Source of the DNA: Chitinispirillum alkaliphilum
GTDB lineage: Bacteria; Fibrobacterota; Chitinivibrionia; Chitinivibrionales; Chitinispirillaceae
Direction: 5' to 3'
DNA: 64,000 nucleotides
NCBI GenBank assembly: GCA_001045525.1
Contig: LDWW01000013.1
Coordinates: 1-64,000, forward strand
Positions 25,509 through 35,518 of the stretch are shown in pieces. The notes beneath the pieces are model-generated. The model did no database searches and was not told the origin of the DNA. It saw only the letters and a program-made list of their open reading frames with translations. Made by a program: the position numbers and the translations under genes. Position 1 is the first letter of the stretch. Every line of letters starts with the position of its first letter.

Positions 25509-27407
25509 TCAAACAGTTGCATCCAAACACAGATGCACTCTTACAAGGCCTCTCACCGAATTGCCACAATACAGCGCATCGGCATTAATCAGGTCCTCCT
25601 GATACAAAACCTGCTCGCTGCATCTGTTTTTTTCCACCATTTTTTTCCTTAAAACCCCGTTTAAAAGCCCACATTCAACGGGAGGAGTACGCAACAGCCC
25701 CTCTTTGAGCACAAACAGATTGCTCCTGGCCCCCTCAGTTACCTCTCCCCTCTCATTGAGATGAATCACATCAAAGCACCGCCCCCCACGGATCTTCCCC
25801 ACAGCTTCATCGTACCAGGGTCTTGGGGTAGTTTTATGATAAAGATAGCGGTTCGAACTATCTACCCTCTTTTGGGACAAAAACAGCTTTGCATCTGTGT
25901 CATTGGGCAGAAGCAGAATCTCTTCATAATCCCACCTAACCTCCCCATCTGCACTCAGTACGATTCTAACCTTACAGCAGTTTTCCCCCAGAAGTTCCTC
26001 TTTTATCCGCAAAAGTGTGGCTGAGATATCCCGGGGGGAATACCTGAAATCCAGAAACCTTGCCGATTTTCTGAGCCTCTGAACATGCTCCCTTTGATAG
26101 AGCAACTTTCCGTCTTTGTACAACATGGATTCAAACAAATCAAAACTGAACTGTTCCTGGTGTAAAAAGCGACACTTGATCCTGCACTCTTCATACTCAC
26201 CCCGTTCATCAGAATCCCAGACTATTCCACTACCAACCCGGTAAATCCAGTCCCTGTCGTTGTGTTTTCTCTGAAGAGTGCGGATCGGCACACTGAACAC
26301 ACCGCTTCCGCGGGGGGAGAAAAACCCAAGTGCCCCACAGTACATCCCCCTTGTTCCTGTTTCCAGTTCATCTATAATTTCCATAGTCCTGATTTTGGGA
26401 GCCCCGGTCACAGAACCGCACGGAAACAGAGCTCTGAGAAGATCGGGCGTGCTATTCCTGGCGATTCTACCCTCAACTGTAGAAGTCATCTGGTGGACGG
26501 TCCGGTGTGTTTCGACCTCAAAAAGGCGGGAAGTATGCACCGAGCCGGTAATACATATTCTCCCCAGATCATTTCTCAGAAGATCAACGATCATAATATT
26601 TTCACTTCTGTCCTTGGGGCTATTGTGGAGAGCTCTTTTCAACTCCCTGTCCTGGGATTCAAAACACCCCCTTGGAGCAGTTCCCTTCATCGGCTTGACA
26701 CTGATTTTCCCCCTGTTGGTTCTGAAAAAAAGCTCGGGAGAAAAAGAAAGTGCACTAAGGGACGGGGTCTTGTAATATGCACTGAATGGAACTTTCTGAA
26801 ACTGCCGCAGCCCAAGATACATTTCAAAGGGGCTGCCTTCAAGCTGTTCCACCAAAACATCAAAAGTGAAATTTACCTGATAGGTGTCCCCCGACTCTAT
26901 ATACCTTTTTATCTTTTCGATTTTTGAAACATACCCGGGTTGAGAAAGCGAAAATGTTACACCGGAAGGAGTAACAGGGTCAAGCAGCTTATGTTCAGGA
27001 GCTGCCGGCAGCGGTTTATTCCACTCACCGCTAAGATGATCAAAAATCCAGGGGTTTGAAAAAACACCAAAACAGAGAAGTTCCATCTGCTCACCGGAGC
27101 TGAAAAGATGCCTTGTTTTCTGCTCCAGCCCCCCAGCGGACTCATAAGCCATATACCCTGCAACCCAGTACCTTTTCCGAAGGTTATCAATCTCAGTTAA
27201 TATCTCCCCGACCTCATCGGGGTTTTCCGTTTTTAAAACTTTTTCAGGGGAAGTGAAGATATATGAATAGCGGTTTTGGGCTGAAGGCAGAGCAGTGTCA
27301 AGGAAGATAAAGGTGCTGGACTGTTTTTCCAGATTTCCGATCAGCTCCATCTGAGAAGATGGAATTCTGACCGGAAGTTTGTAATTTTTGGAAGGGTTTG
27401 TTTTCAC
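25509..27407 (-). CDS. pabB: Aminodeoxychorismate synthase component I fused to aminodeoxychorismate lyase (PabB-PabC)
   Basis: This fusion of about 632 residues makes p-aminobenzoate for folate. The N-terminal chorismate-binding part (to about 430) has GDTYQVNFTF, the catalytic-Lys motif PMKGTAPRG, IVDLLRNDLGR and PCGSVTGAPKIR. The C-terminal ~200 residues are a fold-IV PLP lyase with YHKTTPR (PLP Lys), NERGEVTEGARSNLF and the GLLNGVLR end. The GTG at 27407 starts right at the stop of the upstream gene, suggesting coupling; an ATG at 27458 inside that gene is the alternative. The glutaminase subunit (PabA) is not in the window. Confidence 0.9.
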   Translation of the reverse strand: MKTNPSKNYKLPVRIPSSQMELIGNLEKQSSTFIFLDTALPSAQNRYSYIFTSPEKVLKTENPDEVGEILTEIDNLRKRYWVAGYMAYESAGGLEQKTRHLFSSGEQMELLCFGVFSNPWIFDHLSGEWNKPLPAAPEHKLLDPVTPSGVTFSLSQPGYVSKIEKIKRYIESGDTYQVNFTFDVLVEQLEGSPFEMYLGLRQFQKVPFSAYYKTPSLSALSFSPELFFRTNRGKISVKPMKGTAPRGCFESQDRELKRALHNSPKDRSENIMIVDLLRNDLGRICITGSVHTSRLFEVETHRTVHQMTSTVEGRIARNSTPDLLRALFPCGSVTGAPKIRTMEIIDELETGTRGMYCGALGFFSPRGSGVFSVPIRTLQRKHNDRDWIYRVGSGIVWDSDERGEYEECRIKCRFLHQEQFSFDLFESMLYKDGKLLYQREHVQRLRKSARFLDFRYSPRDISATLLRIKEELLGENCCKVRIVLSADGEVRWDYEEILLLPNDTDAKLFLSQKRVDSSNRYLYHKTTPRPWYDEAVGKIRGGRCFDVIHLNERGEVTEGARSNLFVLKEGLLRTPPVECGLLNGVLRKKMVEKNRCSEQVLYQEDLINADALYCGNSVRGLVRVHLCLDATV

Positions 27408-27408
27408 A

Positions 27409-30372
27409 TCAATACACGTCAATGAAAACTTCACCCATAAGCCCTGAGGGTCTTCCATTCATTCTCAGCACATTATCAAGCGAATTAACGACCCTGATTT
27501 CCAACTCATTTCTCTTTGGTTCGCATGCAGATGTAATATCAACCTCCATGGGCTGCCAGTGAAATGCACCGAAATCCCTACCGTTCACTTTGGCATACAC
27601 AGTACCCGACACCTTTGAGAATCTGAGTATGAGCTTTTTGTACTCATTTGGAATTTCAAAAGACTGAGAGTATTCCCCCATACCTGTAAGATATGGGTAA
27701 CCATGTTTTGCCCAGGAATCCTGCCCTGCGGCATCTGATTCTTTATCCAGAGCCCACCCCTGACTTCCCTTGGCAATTGCAAAATGTCCCATAACAAGGG
27801 GTGGATAGAGGATAGACTGAGGTTCACTCATAACACTGCTCATCCTGAACGATACGCGGTTAAACCCTTTCACCACAACTTCTGCAATATCGTAAACTGC
27901 AGCTTTCTCCCCAAACAGTTTTCTGATCTCCCTGACATGCGGACTGTTTTGATCTTCCGGGCTCAGTGCTACCGTCTCCTTTTTTGCCCCATTGACACTC
28001 ACCTCAGCGGTATTGGTATCTGGGTTAGGTCCGGCTGTCACCAAAAAGCAGTTTTCAGGCAGACTCCTGACCTCAAAAATCGATTCATGATAGTGAATCA
28101 CCCCTCCAGTTTCACGACTCAGCCCCATACGGGTTGTCCAGTTTGCCAGCGGAAGAGCATTCATCGATTTTGCCCGAAACATCCAGGCATCCTTCATGAC
28201 CATTCTGTAACTTCTCTGTGGCAGTGCAAAGGGGTCGATATAGGAGTCATTTTGTTTGTACCCCTGAGGGATCATATTGCTTGATGAAGATGCGATAAAC
28301 AGCGTTTGATTTGGTGCAATGATAAGATCAAAACTGCATGAATTATCCGACTCCTCAGGGCTGAGTTCCCGCAACTCCCTGGCAGCGCAGTCTATGAGAG
28401 TGAAATTTTTCTCCTTGGCCACCTCAACAGTACACATCTGCTCCTGATCGGCGTTTCTGTTACTGATCACATAAAGCTTTGCCCCCTCATTCAGATAAGC
28501 AGATGTGTGAATATCGGGACATGGTTTTCCACTACTGCTTACAACAGAGATATCGGTTTTGATTTCAGGAACAGCCTCCATGATCTCATTAACCTCAACA
28601 ACCCTGGCGAAACCCTTTTTGGAAGAGAGCAGCTTCTCTATGCGCGCCTGAATAGAAGAACAAAACCCATCGAGGTATGTCCCTTCCGTTTTTTGGCCAA
28701 TGAACAGTATTGAACCCTGTTTTGCGATCAGTTTTTCAAGAAATACAAGTACACTTCTTGAGATCAGGGGGGCATAGGGCAGAACAAGCATAGAGTAGTT
28801 GCCCTTTCTTATCCTGTCGTTTGTGCCAAACTCTCCGTTCTGACGCACAGTGCAGCTAAGAAGAAGTTCCTCGGTAATGATGTCGACATCGGCATTGAGA
28901 CTCATAAGCTGATCTACTGCTGCCCTGAACTGCGCCAATCCCTCATGTGCGGTTTGACTGTCTTCAGGTGAAAACTGGGAGAGTATCGAAGTGCAGGGTG
29001 AAAGAACCGCAATCTGCCTGCAGGACTGCATCTCTGCAAGAATCTCCTGAGTGTGAGCAGAGTAATCACACACATACCTGAGGTATTCCCACTCTGTGGA
29101 ATACCAGCCCACATTATGAGGAGTTTTCATATAATTACGCTGATCGTAATTGAAGAAAAATCCATCCATTATGATTGTCGACGGACCATTGAGAAGGCTT
29201 TGGTCAATCTCTTTTTTGAGACTCTGCACGGTTGCTCCATGCCCGGAGCTGTTTCGCCCGATAACGGTCAGTGTTTCTCTGCGGAACTCATTTGTGTTGG
29301 TATCAGCCATAGTGCGGAGAAGTGCATAATTCTCTTCTGCCCCATTAATGTTCTGAAACCCCACAGCACCAAGCCCCGTTTCAGTCGGTATATACATATC
29401 AGAGAGCATCTCATCGGTGCGTGGAATACCTGTCTCAGGAACAAACACCCACTGAGAGAGCCTGTACTTTTTAGCCCAGTTTTCAAGCGGCAGTGCAAAC
29501 TTTTCATACATCGATCCGAAAATAAAGGCATACACCTGAGTGCGTATGCGGTTACAGGGGGTGTTGGTCTGAAAGAAAATCGCCGGTAAGAGCTTAATAA
29601 GATCTTTTTTGTATTTAGCCCTGTATTTTACAACCAGATCATCATCCCAGGGGATAGAACTGCTTCCCGGTTTGCATGCAGGCATCTCATTTATAAATCC
29701 CTCAAAGGTGCCTGGCATATACTTGGAGAACCTGTCGTGGAAAACATCCAGGACATTACTTATATAAAGCTGAGCGGTTTTTGTATTCAGAGGGTTAGGT
29801 ATGAAACCACCCGTGAGGTTGTGTGCATATGACTTGCGCAAAAGAAGTAAACACTGATCTTCCCCTGCAGATTTCCAGACAAACTCAGATTGTCCTTTAG
29901 GCACCGAAATCTGCCTGGCTTCCTCGAGCGCAACAACCGAGTTGCTAATTCCCATCACCAAAGCAATATATTCACTCTCACAATCCAGCTCAATTACATG
30001 CTCCTCCTCACCTTTGGAAATTATCTCTTTTTCCTTTACAAGGCACTGGGATCTGAGCTTTTTGGACTGATTTGTAATAGTCTCAAAAACGTTATTCCAT
30101 GGCATGGAGAAATCATCAGCCAAACGTATTCCCACTTTATTCTGCTGGGCAATTTTCAGCACCTGTTCGAAAAGATCAAAAAACTCCTCAGAGGTGTAGG
30201 CCGGGCTCATGTCTCTTCCGGGGCGAACCGCGATTCCGCCAAAGCCTTTGGATATCAAGTCATTAAGCTGCCTTTCCATCTCAGGCAGATTTACGGACAT
30301 GTTCCATGTCCAGATTGCCCAGGGCTGGGATTGACGCTTAGGGGTAGAGAAAAGGGATTTTAAGTTTTTCAA
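27409..30372 (-). CDS. GH106-like glycoside hydrolase, large cytoplasmic protein
   Basis: This is a 987-residue protein without a signal peptide. The N-terminal WAIWTWNMSVNLPEMERQL and KGFGGIAVRPG stretch, the FEGFINEMPACKPG region and the YDLIKLLPAIFF-like segment resemble the alpha-L-rhamnosidase-type (GH106) and related large glycosidases. A galactose-binding-like beta domain ends the protein (SQSFEIPNEYKKLILRFSKV, NELEIRVVNSLDN). The TTG at 30372 is chosen because AGGAG lies six bases upstream; a TTG at 30423 has none. It is followed by pabB with no gap. The substrate is unknown and its cytoplasmic location is unusual. Confidence 0.6.
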   Translation of the reverse strand: MKNLKSLFSTPKRQSQPWAIWTWNMSVNLPEMERQLNDLISKGFGGIAVRPGRDMSPAYTSEEFFDLFEQVLKIAQQNKVGIRLADDFSMPWNNVFETITNQSKKLRSQCLVKEKEIISKGEEEHVIELDCESEYIALVMGISNSVVALEEARQISVPKGQSEFVWKSAGEDQCLLLLRKSYAHNLTGGFIPNPLNTKTAQLYISNVLDVFHDRFSKYMPGTFEGFINEMPACKPGSSSIPWDDDLVVKYRAKYKKDLIKLLPAIFFQTNTPCNRIRTQVYAFIFGSMYEKFALPLENWAKKYRLSQWVFVPETGIPRTDEMLSDMYIPTETGLGAVGFQNINGAEENYALLRTMADTNTNEFRRETLTVIGRNSSGHGATVQSLKKEIDQSLLNGPSTIIMDGFFFNYDQRNYMKTPHNVGWYSTEWEYLRYVCDYSAHTQEILAEMQSCRQIAVLSPCTSILSQFSPEDSQTAHEGLAQFRAAVDQLMSLNADVDIITEELLLSCTVRQNGEFGTNDRIRKGNYSMLVLPYAPLISRSVLVFLEKLIAKQGSILFIGQKTEGTYLDGFCSSIQARIEKLLSSKKGFARVVEVNEIMEAVPEIKTDISVVSSSGKPCPDIHTSAYLNEGAKLYVISNRNADQEQMCTVEVAKEKNFTLIDCAARELRELSPEESDNSCSFDLIIAPNQTLFIASSSSNMIPQGYKQNDSYIDPFALPQRSYRMVMKDAWMFRAKSMNALPLANWTTRMGLSRETGGVIHYHESIFEVRSLPENCFLVTAGPNPDTNTAEVSVNGAKKETVALSPEDQNSPHVREIRKLFGEKAAVYDIAEVVVKGFNRVSFRMSSVMSEPQSILYPPLVMGHFAIAKGSQGWALDKESDAAGQDSWAKHGYPYLTGMGEYSQSFEIPNEYKKLILRFSKVSGTVYAKVNGRDFGAFHWQPMEVDITSACEPKRNELEIRVVNSLDNVLRMNGRPSGLMGEVFIDVY

Positions 30373-30446
30373 ATCTGACTCCTGACTTGGAAGGTCAACA
30401 GAAAAAGCGGGTTTTTCTGCCAAATATTAGGGTCAACCGTAGAATC

Positions 30447-30475
30447 AATTTAAATTCCGTTATTACTAAAGTCAA
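30447..30475 (-). promoter_or_regulatory. Sigma-70-type promoter of GH106-like gene
   Basis: TTGACT (30475-30470) and TAAATT (30452-30447) are 17 bp apart on the minus strand, giving a leader of about 70 nt to the TTG at 30372. Confidence 0.5.
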
Positions 30476-30602
30476 GAGTGAGATTGCTTTTATGTAGACT
30501 ACAAATGGCCTCAAAGCATTGTTTTACAGAGGCTTACGCCGTGTTATTGAAGCCTGTATTTATTTTTAATTTTCGATTTCCTTAGAAAAAAAATCAAATC
30601 CC

Positions 30603-30631
30603 TTTACCTCCTGAATCAAAAAGGGTATAAT
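30603..30631 (+). promoter_or_regulatory. Sigma-70-type promoter giving a near-leaderless mRNA
   Basis: TTTACC (30603-30608) and a perfect TATAAT (30626-30631) are 17 bp apart. The expected transcript start (about 30638) falls on or beside the ATG at 30639. Confidence 0.55.
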
Positions 30632-30638
30632 TATCAGT

Positions 30639-31172
30639 ATGAAGAGAAAATATTACAGCGGAAAAGAGATTGAAAAGCTCCTGGCGGTCATAAAACGCAA
30701 TAAAGAGAAAAACCTCAGCAATTCCAAACAGGCGTATGAGGGTCTTTACTCTCAAAACCAGAATAATGACCAGCAAACACAGGAGGAAGATCAGGCGGAA
30801 AACACCCTCAAGCCCAGTGACGTGAAACTTGTGCTGTTCGGTGCAGAAAGCCCCTTTTTGAGATCCATTGCAGAGATGCTAAGCGCGATGATTGTAATCA
30901 CCGCGTTCGATGATCCTGAGAAAACGATAAACTTCACTCTGGAATATCAGATCAAACATGTGATTCTCGACCTCGATCCGCCTACAGATTGTTTTGAGAG
31001 CATTAATATCTTCTCGGCTATCAAAACACTCGACCCGGATATTAAGATGTATGCATGCACAAAAACACCTCTTAGTAATGAAGCCGGAGGTTTGAAACAC
31101 AAGGGTGCGATAATTTTACCTAAACCTCTGTGGCGCAAACAGATAGAGAGTTTTGTGAAAAAATATATCTGA
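30639..31172 (+). CDS. Receiver-like domain protein
   Basis: This is a 177-residue cytoplasmic protein. Residues 1-60 are Lys/Gln/Glu-rich and probably disordered. From about 62 it looks like a response-regulator receiver: VKLVLFGAESPFLRSI, then HVILDLDPP (acceptor-Asp position), MYACTKTP (Thr) and IILPKPLW (Lys). The acidic pair near the N-terminus of the receiver is replaced (FGAE), so it may not bind magnesium normally. There is no output domain or adjacent kinase. It could be a stand-alone or degenerate receiver. Confidence 0.55.
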   Translation: MKRKYYSGKEIEKLLAVIKRNKEKNLSNSKQAYEGLYSQNQNNDQQTQEEDQAENTLKPSDVKLVLFGAESPFLRSIAEMLSAMIVITAFDDPEKTINFTLEYQIKHVILDLDPPTDCFESINIFSAIKTLDPDIKMYACTKTPLSNEAGGLKHKGAIILPKPLWRKQIESFVKKYI

Positions 31173-31296
31173 GAAAAAGGTGCGCAGACCAAAATTTTAG
31201 AGAACGGGCCAGGTGCTTTAAATTAATGGGTCGAAAGCCAAACCTGAAAATCCGGTGTAACTCTCGCTGTATAAGCAACTTACGCGCCCCCCCCCG

Positions 31297-31338
31297 CCGA
31301 AAAACAGTCGGGAGGTCACCTGCGAGGCGATTCCTCCC
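31297..31338 (-). terminator. Terminator of mutS
   Basis: On the minus strand GGGAGG pairs with CCTCCC around an inner CGCCT/AGGTG stem, followed by GACTGTTTTT. It lies 10 bp after the stop. A run of nine C follows at 31287-31295. Confidence 0.6.
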
Positions 31339-31348
31339 CCATGGCAGT

Positions 31349-34024
31349 TTAAGAGCATGCTTTCTTATGAAGCTCCGAAAGAATGTTGAGAGCATCAAGC
31401 GGTGTAAGGCCGTTAATATCAAGGGTTTGTATTGAAGTAATTATTTCAGCCCTGTGACTGTCGATACAGTTAAGCTGAACCCCGGTGAACAGATCGGTTT
31501 GATCTTTCCCGCCCCTTTTTGAATCATCGGCTTTTCTTGCCAGTACCGGTTTATGATCGGGTGTAAGTTCCATATTTTCCAGATTGGTAAGAATCTCCCT
31601 TGCCCTTACAATCACATCCCCCGGAACCCCGGCCAGTCTTGCGACCTGAATTCCATAGGAGTGGTCACAGGAGCCCTCACCAATTTTTCTGAGAAAAATA
31701 ATCTGCTCGTTCCACTCCTTAACCTTGATATGGAGATTTTTAATTCTGCTGTAGAGAAGGGACATCTCTGTAAGCTCATGGTAGTGTGTTGCAAAGAGGG
31801 TTCTTCCCTGCCTGGAGTCTGTTTCATGGAGATATTCCGCAACCGCCCATGCGATACTGATTCCATCGAAGGTGGATGTTCCCCTTCCCACTTCATCCAG
31901 AAGAATGAGGCTGTTGTGAGTTGTGTTGTTCAGAATGTTTGCAACCTCTATCATCTCTACAAGAAAGGTACTCTGACCCCTTGCAAGCCGGTCTGAAGCG
32001 CCTACCCGGGTGAAAAATTTATCCACCACCCCGATTTGGGCAGATGCAGCAGGCACAAAGGAGCCCATCTGCGCCATAATGGCGATAAGAGCATTTTGCC
32101 TCAGATAGGTTGATTTTCCCGCCATATTTGGCCCCGTAATAAGAAGAATCTGTGATTCTCCTGATAGTATTTCGGTGTCGTTTGGTACAAACTGCTCCCC
32201 GGCTGTCATTCGTTCCACAACCGGATGGCGCCCATCTTTAATGATAAAATCACGTCCTGAAGTAACTTTTGGTCTGGTGTAGGCATAATCTGCGGCGATT
32301 CTTGCAAGAGAAGTGTACACATCGAGTGTAGAGATCGCCTCTGCGGCCCGCTGAATCGACTCACATTTCTGAGCCACCTGCTCTCGAAGCGAAACGAACA
32401 CCTCATGTTCTATGGAGCTTATCTGCTCCTGAGCTCCCAGAACCTTCGACTCCATCTCCTTGAGTTCAGGGGTGATAAACCTTTCACCGTTTACCAGAGT
32501 CTGCTTGCGGATGTAGTTTTCAGGCACCGAATCTATGTTTGCCCTGGAGACCTCTATGTAATAGCCAAACACCTTGTTAAATCCCACTTTAAGCGAAGAG
32601 ATTCCGGTTCTTTTACGCTCTGTTTCCTGAAGTGATGCGATCCACTGCTTGCCATTAACAGAGGCATCCCTGATCTCATCGAGATGGGAGGAAACACCTC
32701 TTTTAATTATCCCCCCCTCCTTAACGGAGAGAGGCGGGTTTTCCACCAGTGTGGATTCGATCCGGGAGGATAACTGCTCAAATCCCCGCAGCGATGAACA
32801 GATGTTTTTCATCTCATTGAGGGAAGATTCATTGAGGGTTTTGATTATCGAGGGGAAGGTGTCAAAAGAGCTCTTGAGGGAGTTGAGATCCCGGGCATTT
32901 GCCCTTTGGAAAATCACCCTGCTTATGAGGCGCTCGATATCGGCGACCCGTTTTAACTTAAGTTCGATTTCACCCCTTACGAAGATATCTTTCCTGAGCC
33001 ATTCAACACAGTCGAGTCTTCTGTTTATCTTCTCTATATCCTTAAGCGGGTGGGTTATCCAGTTTCTCAGAAGCCTTGCCCCCATGGATGTACCCGTTCT
33101 GTCGAGCACGGTTATGAGGGTCGTATCGTTGTCATCGGTCTGAAGGGGCTTTAGCAGTTCAAGATTTCTGATAGTCGAGGGGTCAAGCTCAGCGAACTGA
33201 TCGAGTGAACGGGGAACAATCGAAGAGATATGGCTTAGCCCGTTTTTTTTCTGCTCCTTTAAGTACTGAAGCAGGGCACCGGCTGCACACACCCCCTCCT
33301 TGTAGCCCTCTAGCCCCATTGCCTGAACCGAGGCGATATTGAAATGGGAACAAATCTCCTCAGAGGCATTCTGGAAAGAGAATTTCCAGTCGCAGTAGCG
33401 GGAAATCACAGTTTTTCTATAGCTTTGCTCGAGAAACGGGGGTATCTCAAGCTGGGGCAGATCTGACAGGACAACCTCGCTTGGATCTATCCTTACCAGT
33501 TCATGTTCAAGCTCAGAGGGTTTTACCTCCTCAACCTGAAAAAAGCCGGTGGAGAGATCACAGATAGCTATTCCCGTGAGAGCCTCAGAGCAGCAAAGAG
33601 CCATGATAAAATTATTCGCCCTCTCCTCAATATAATTGTTTTCGGTTGCGGTTCCTGCGGTGATTACTTCCACCACATCCCTTTTCACTACCCCTTTTGC
33701 GGTTTTTGGATCTTCGGTCTGCTCACAGACAGCTATTTTATACCCCGCCCTGACCAGTTTGTTTGCGTACCTTTCGAGGGCATGGTAAGGAAACCCTGCA
33801 AGTGGTGTGCTGTCTGCCCCACCATGATTTCTGCTGGTAAGAGTGAGTCCCAGAACTTCGGAGGCAATTTTTGCATCTTCGAAAAAGAGTTCGTAGAAAT
33901 CTCCCATGCGGTATAGAAGAACGGTACCGGGGTTTCTACTTTTGATTTCGGTGTACTGGCGCATCATGGGTGTGAGCTGGCTTGCTCCGCCCTTTTTTTT
34001 GGATGTGCTGCTCGCGCTACTCAT
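31349..34024 (-). CDS. mutS: DNA mismatch repair protein MutS
   Basis: This 891-residue ATPase recognises mismatches and starts mismatch repair. Domain I has MMRQYTEIKSRNPGTVLLYRMGDFYELF with the mismatch-wedging Phe/Glu; the ATPase domain has ITGPNMAGKSTYLRQ (Walker A), LLDEVGRGTSTFDG (Walker B/signature) and TLFATHYHELTE. Length is normal. Its start codon overlaps the scpB stop (ATGA), so it is the last gene of this operon. Confidence 0.97.
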   Translation of the reverse strand: MSSASSTSKKKGGASQLTPMMRQYTEIKSRNPGTVLLYRMGDFYELFFEDAKIASEVLGLTLTSRNHGGADSTPLAGFPYHALERYANKLVRAGYKIAVCEQTEDPKTAKGVVKRDVVEVITAGTATENNYIEERANNFIMALCCSEALTGIAICDLSTGFFQVEEVKPSELEHELVRIDPSEVVLSDLPQLEIPPFLEQSYRKTVISRYCDWKFSFQNASEEICSHFNIASVQAMGLEGYKEGVCAAGALLQYLKEQKKNGLSHISSIVPRSLDQFAELDPSTIRNLELLKPLQTDDNDTTLITVLDRTGTSMGARLLRNWITHPLKDIEKINRRLDCVEWLRKDIFVRGEIELKLKRVADIERLISRVIFQRANARDLNSLKSSFDTFPSIIKTLNESSLNEMKNICSSLRGFEQLSSRIESTLVENPPLSVKEGGIIKRGVSSHLDEIRDASVNGKQWIASLQETERKRTGISSLKVGFNKVFGYYIEVSRANIDSVPENYIRKQTLVNGERFITPELKEMESKVLGAQEQISSIEHEVFVSLREQVAQKCESIQRAAEAISTLDVYTSLARIAADYAYTRPKVTSGRDFIIKDGRHPVVERMTAGEQFVPNDTEILSGESQILLITGPNMAGKSTYLRQNALIAIMAQMGSFVPAASAQIGVVDKFFTRVGASDRLARGQSTFLVEMIEVANILNNTTHNSLILLDEVGRGTSTFDGISIAWAVAEYLHETDSRQGRTLFATHYHELTEMSLLYSRIKNLHIKVKEWNEQIIFLRKIGEGSCDHSYGIQVARLAGVPGDVIVRAREILTNLENMELTPDHKPVLARKADDSKRGGKDQTDLFTGVQLNCIDSHRAEIITSIQTLDINGLTPLDALNILSELHKKACS

Positions 34025-34758
34025 TTTTGTTCCTCCTGTGGCTCTGAGGCGGTTTGAGAGCTTTTTTCCTCTGAGTGCCCCTCTTGCTCTGTATCGGTTT
34101 GGTCCTCTTCACCCTCTTCGAGCTGGTCGATAGAAAGCTCTTCCATTTTCTCCTTGGCCAGAGCTTCAAACTCCTCAATTTTGGGCAGATCGGAGATTTT
34201 GTTCAATCCGAAATGGTGAAGAAACTCCTGAGTGGTGCTGTAAAGAAGGGGCCTTCCCGGTTTATCACTTCTGCCCGATATTGTGATAAGCCTTCTCTCA
34301 AGAAGAGTTTTCATGGCTCCGTCGGAGACAACTCCCCTTATGGCCTCGATTTCCGCCTTGCTCAGAGGCTGCCTGTAGGCGATAATTGCAAGACACTCAA
34401 GAGCCTGCATAGAGAGCTTTTTGGCAGCCTTCTCTTTAAAGATCTGCCTTATCCATGGATGATAGTAGGCGATGGTGCGGAACTGAAACCCCCCTGCCAC
34501 CTCCACTATCTCGAAGGGATGGCGCTCTTTCTGGAGCTGGACATTGATTTTTTCCACCATTTTTCTGAGTTTTCTCAGATCGGGTTCACCGGGAATAATC
34601 GATTTTAGCTTGGCCGGTGAGAGGATTTCATCGGAGGCAAACAGCAGCGCTTCAAGAATTCTGTAATCCTCGGCTGAATTTTCGTTTTTCGGCTCTTTGT
34701 CTGCAGATGGCTGCTGTTTTTGCGAACTGTTTTTTGTCCTGGTATCACTCTGAGTCAC
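34021..34758 (-). CDS. scpB: Segregation and condensation protein B
   Basis: This 245-residue partner of SMC and ScpA helps chromosome condensation. The two winged-helix domains are seen in YRILEALLFASDEILSPAKL and SMQALECLAIIAYRQPLSKAEIEAIRG; the ends are disordered and acidic (residues after 200 are rich in Glu, Gln and Asp). The GTG at 34758 is chosen because AGGAGA lies just upstream; it overlaps scpA by 14 bp. Confidence 0.93.
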   Translation of the reverse strand: MTQSDTRTKNSSQKQQPSADKEPKNENSAEDYRILEALLFASDEILSPAKLKSIIPGEPDLRKLRKMVEKINVQLQKERHPFEIVEVAGGFQFRTIAYYHPWIRQIFKEKAAKKLSMQALECLAIIAYRQPLSKAEIEAIRGVVSDGAMKTLLERRLITISGRSDKPGRPLLYSTTQEFLHHFGLNKISDLPKIEEFEALAKEKMEELSIDQLEEGEEDQTDTEQEGHSEEKSSQTASEPQEEQK

Positions 34759-35518
34759 TTGTCTTCTCCTGCTCCCTGTTTTCACATCTGGTAACAAATA
34801 TGGTTCCAAACCCCTCTTCCTGCCTGAACTGAATCTGCCTCATCTTCACGAGTTCGAGAATAGCCATAAAAGTAACCACCATGGCGAATTTGCTTTTGGG
34901 CCCGTTTTGAAACATATCCTCAAACCTGACCTCTTCGTAGTCTGAGAGTATGGTGAGCACATGCTCGATTCTGTCATCGACCTTTATGTCCTCTTTCAAA
35001 ACGATATGACTTGTGTCCTTTTTCTCGGGACGTGAGAGTATCTCCTTGAATGCCGAGAGGAGGTCAAAAACACTGACAGAGCCAAGATTTACCTCCTGTG
35101 CTTCTGCCTTTACCTCAATCTCCTCAGCCTTACCCCTGCTGTAGGCGCCAAACTGCTCCGATTCAAACACCTTAAGCGTACCGGCGGCTTCCTTGTACTT
35201 TTTATACTCAAGGAGCTGTTCGATGAGCTGCTGACGGTTAAAGATCCCATCCTCCTGCCCCAGATCCTCATCATTTGCCTGATCGGGCAGCAGCTCCCTT
35301 GACTTAAGCCGTATCAGTATTGCAGCCATGTGAAGATACTCACTGGCCAGATCAATGTTCACCTCCCTCATCAGATCCAGATACTCAAGATACTGAGAGG
35401 CAATAAGTGAAACCTTTATATCTGTAATGGCCACCTCTGCTCTGTTTACAAGGTATAGGAGCAGATCGAGCGGACCCTCAAAAAGTTCCAGATGTACCTG
35501 GTATTCCTCTTTTTTCAT
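34745..35518 (-). CDS. scpA: Segregation and condensation protein A
   Basis: This 257-residue kleisin links SMC heads and binds ScpB. The hallmark LELFEGPLDLLLYLVNRAEV is at the N-terminus, with LDLASEYLHMAAILIRLKSRELLP in the middle and the C-terminal winged helix ending in KMRQIQFRQEEGFGTI. Its start overlaps the ridA stop by four bases. Confidence 0.94.
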   Translation of the reverse strand: MKKEEYQVHLELFEGPLDLLLYLVNRAEVAITDIKVSLIASQYLEYLDLMREVNIDLASEYLHMAAILIRLKSRELLPDQANDEDLGQEDGIFNRQQLIEQLLEYKKYKEAAGTLKVFESEQFGAYSRGKAEEIEVKAEAQEVNLGSVSVFDLLSAFKEILSRPEKKDTSHIVLKEDIKVDDRIEHVLTILSDYEEVRFEDMFQNGPKSKFAMVVTFMAILELVKMRQIQFRQEEGFGTIFVTRCENREQEKTSDSE

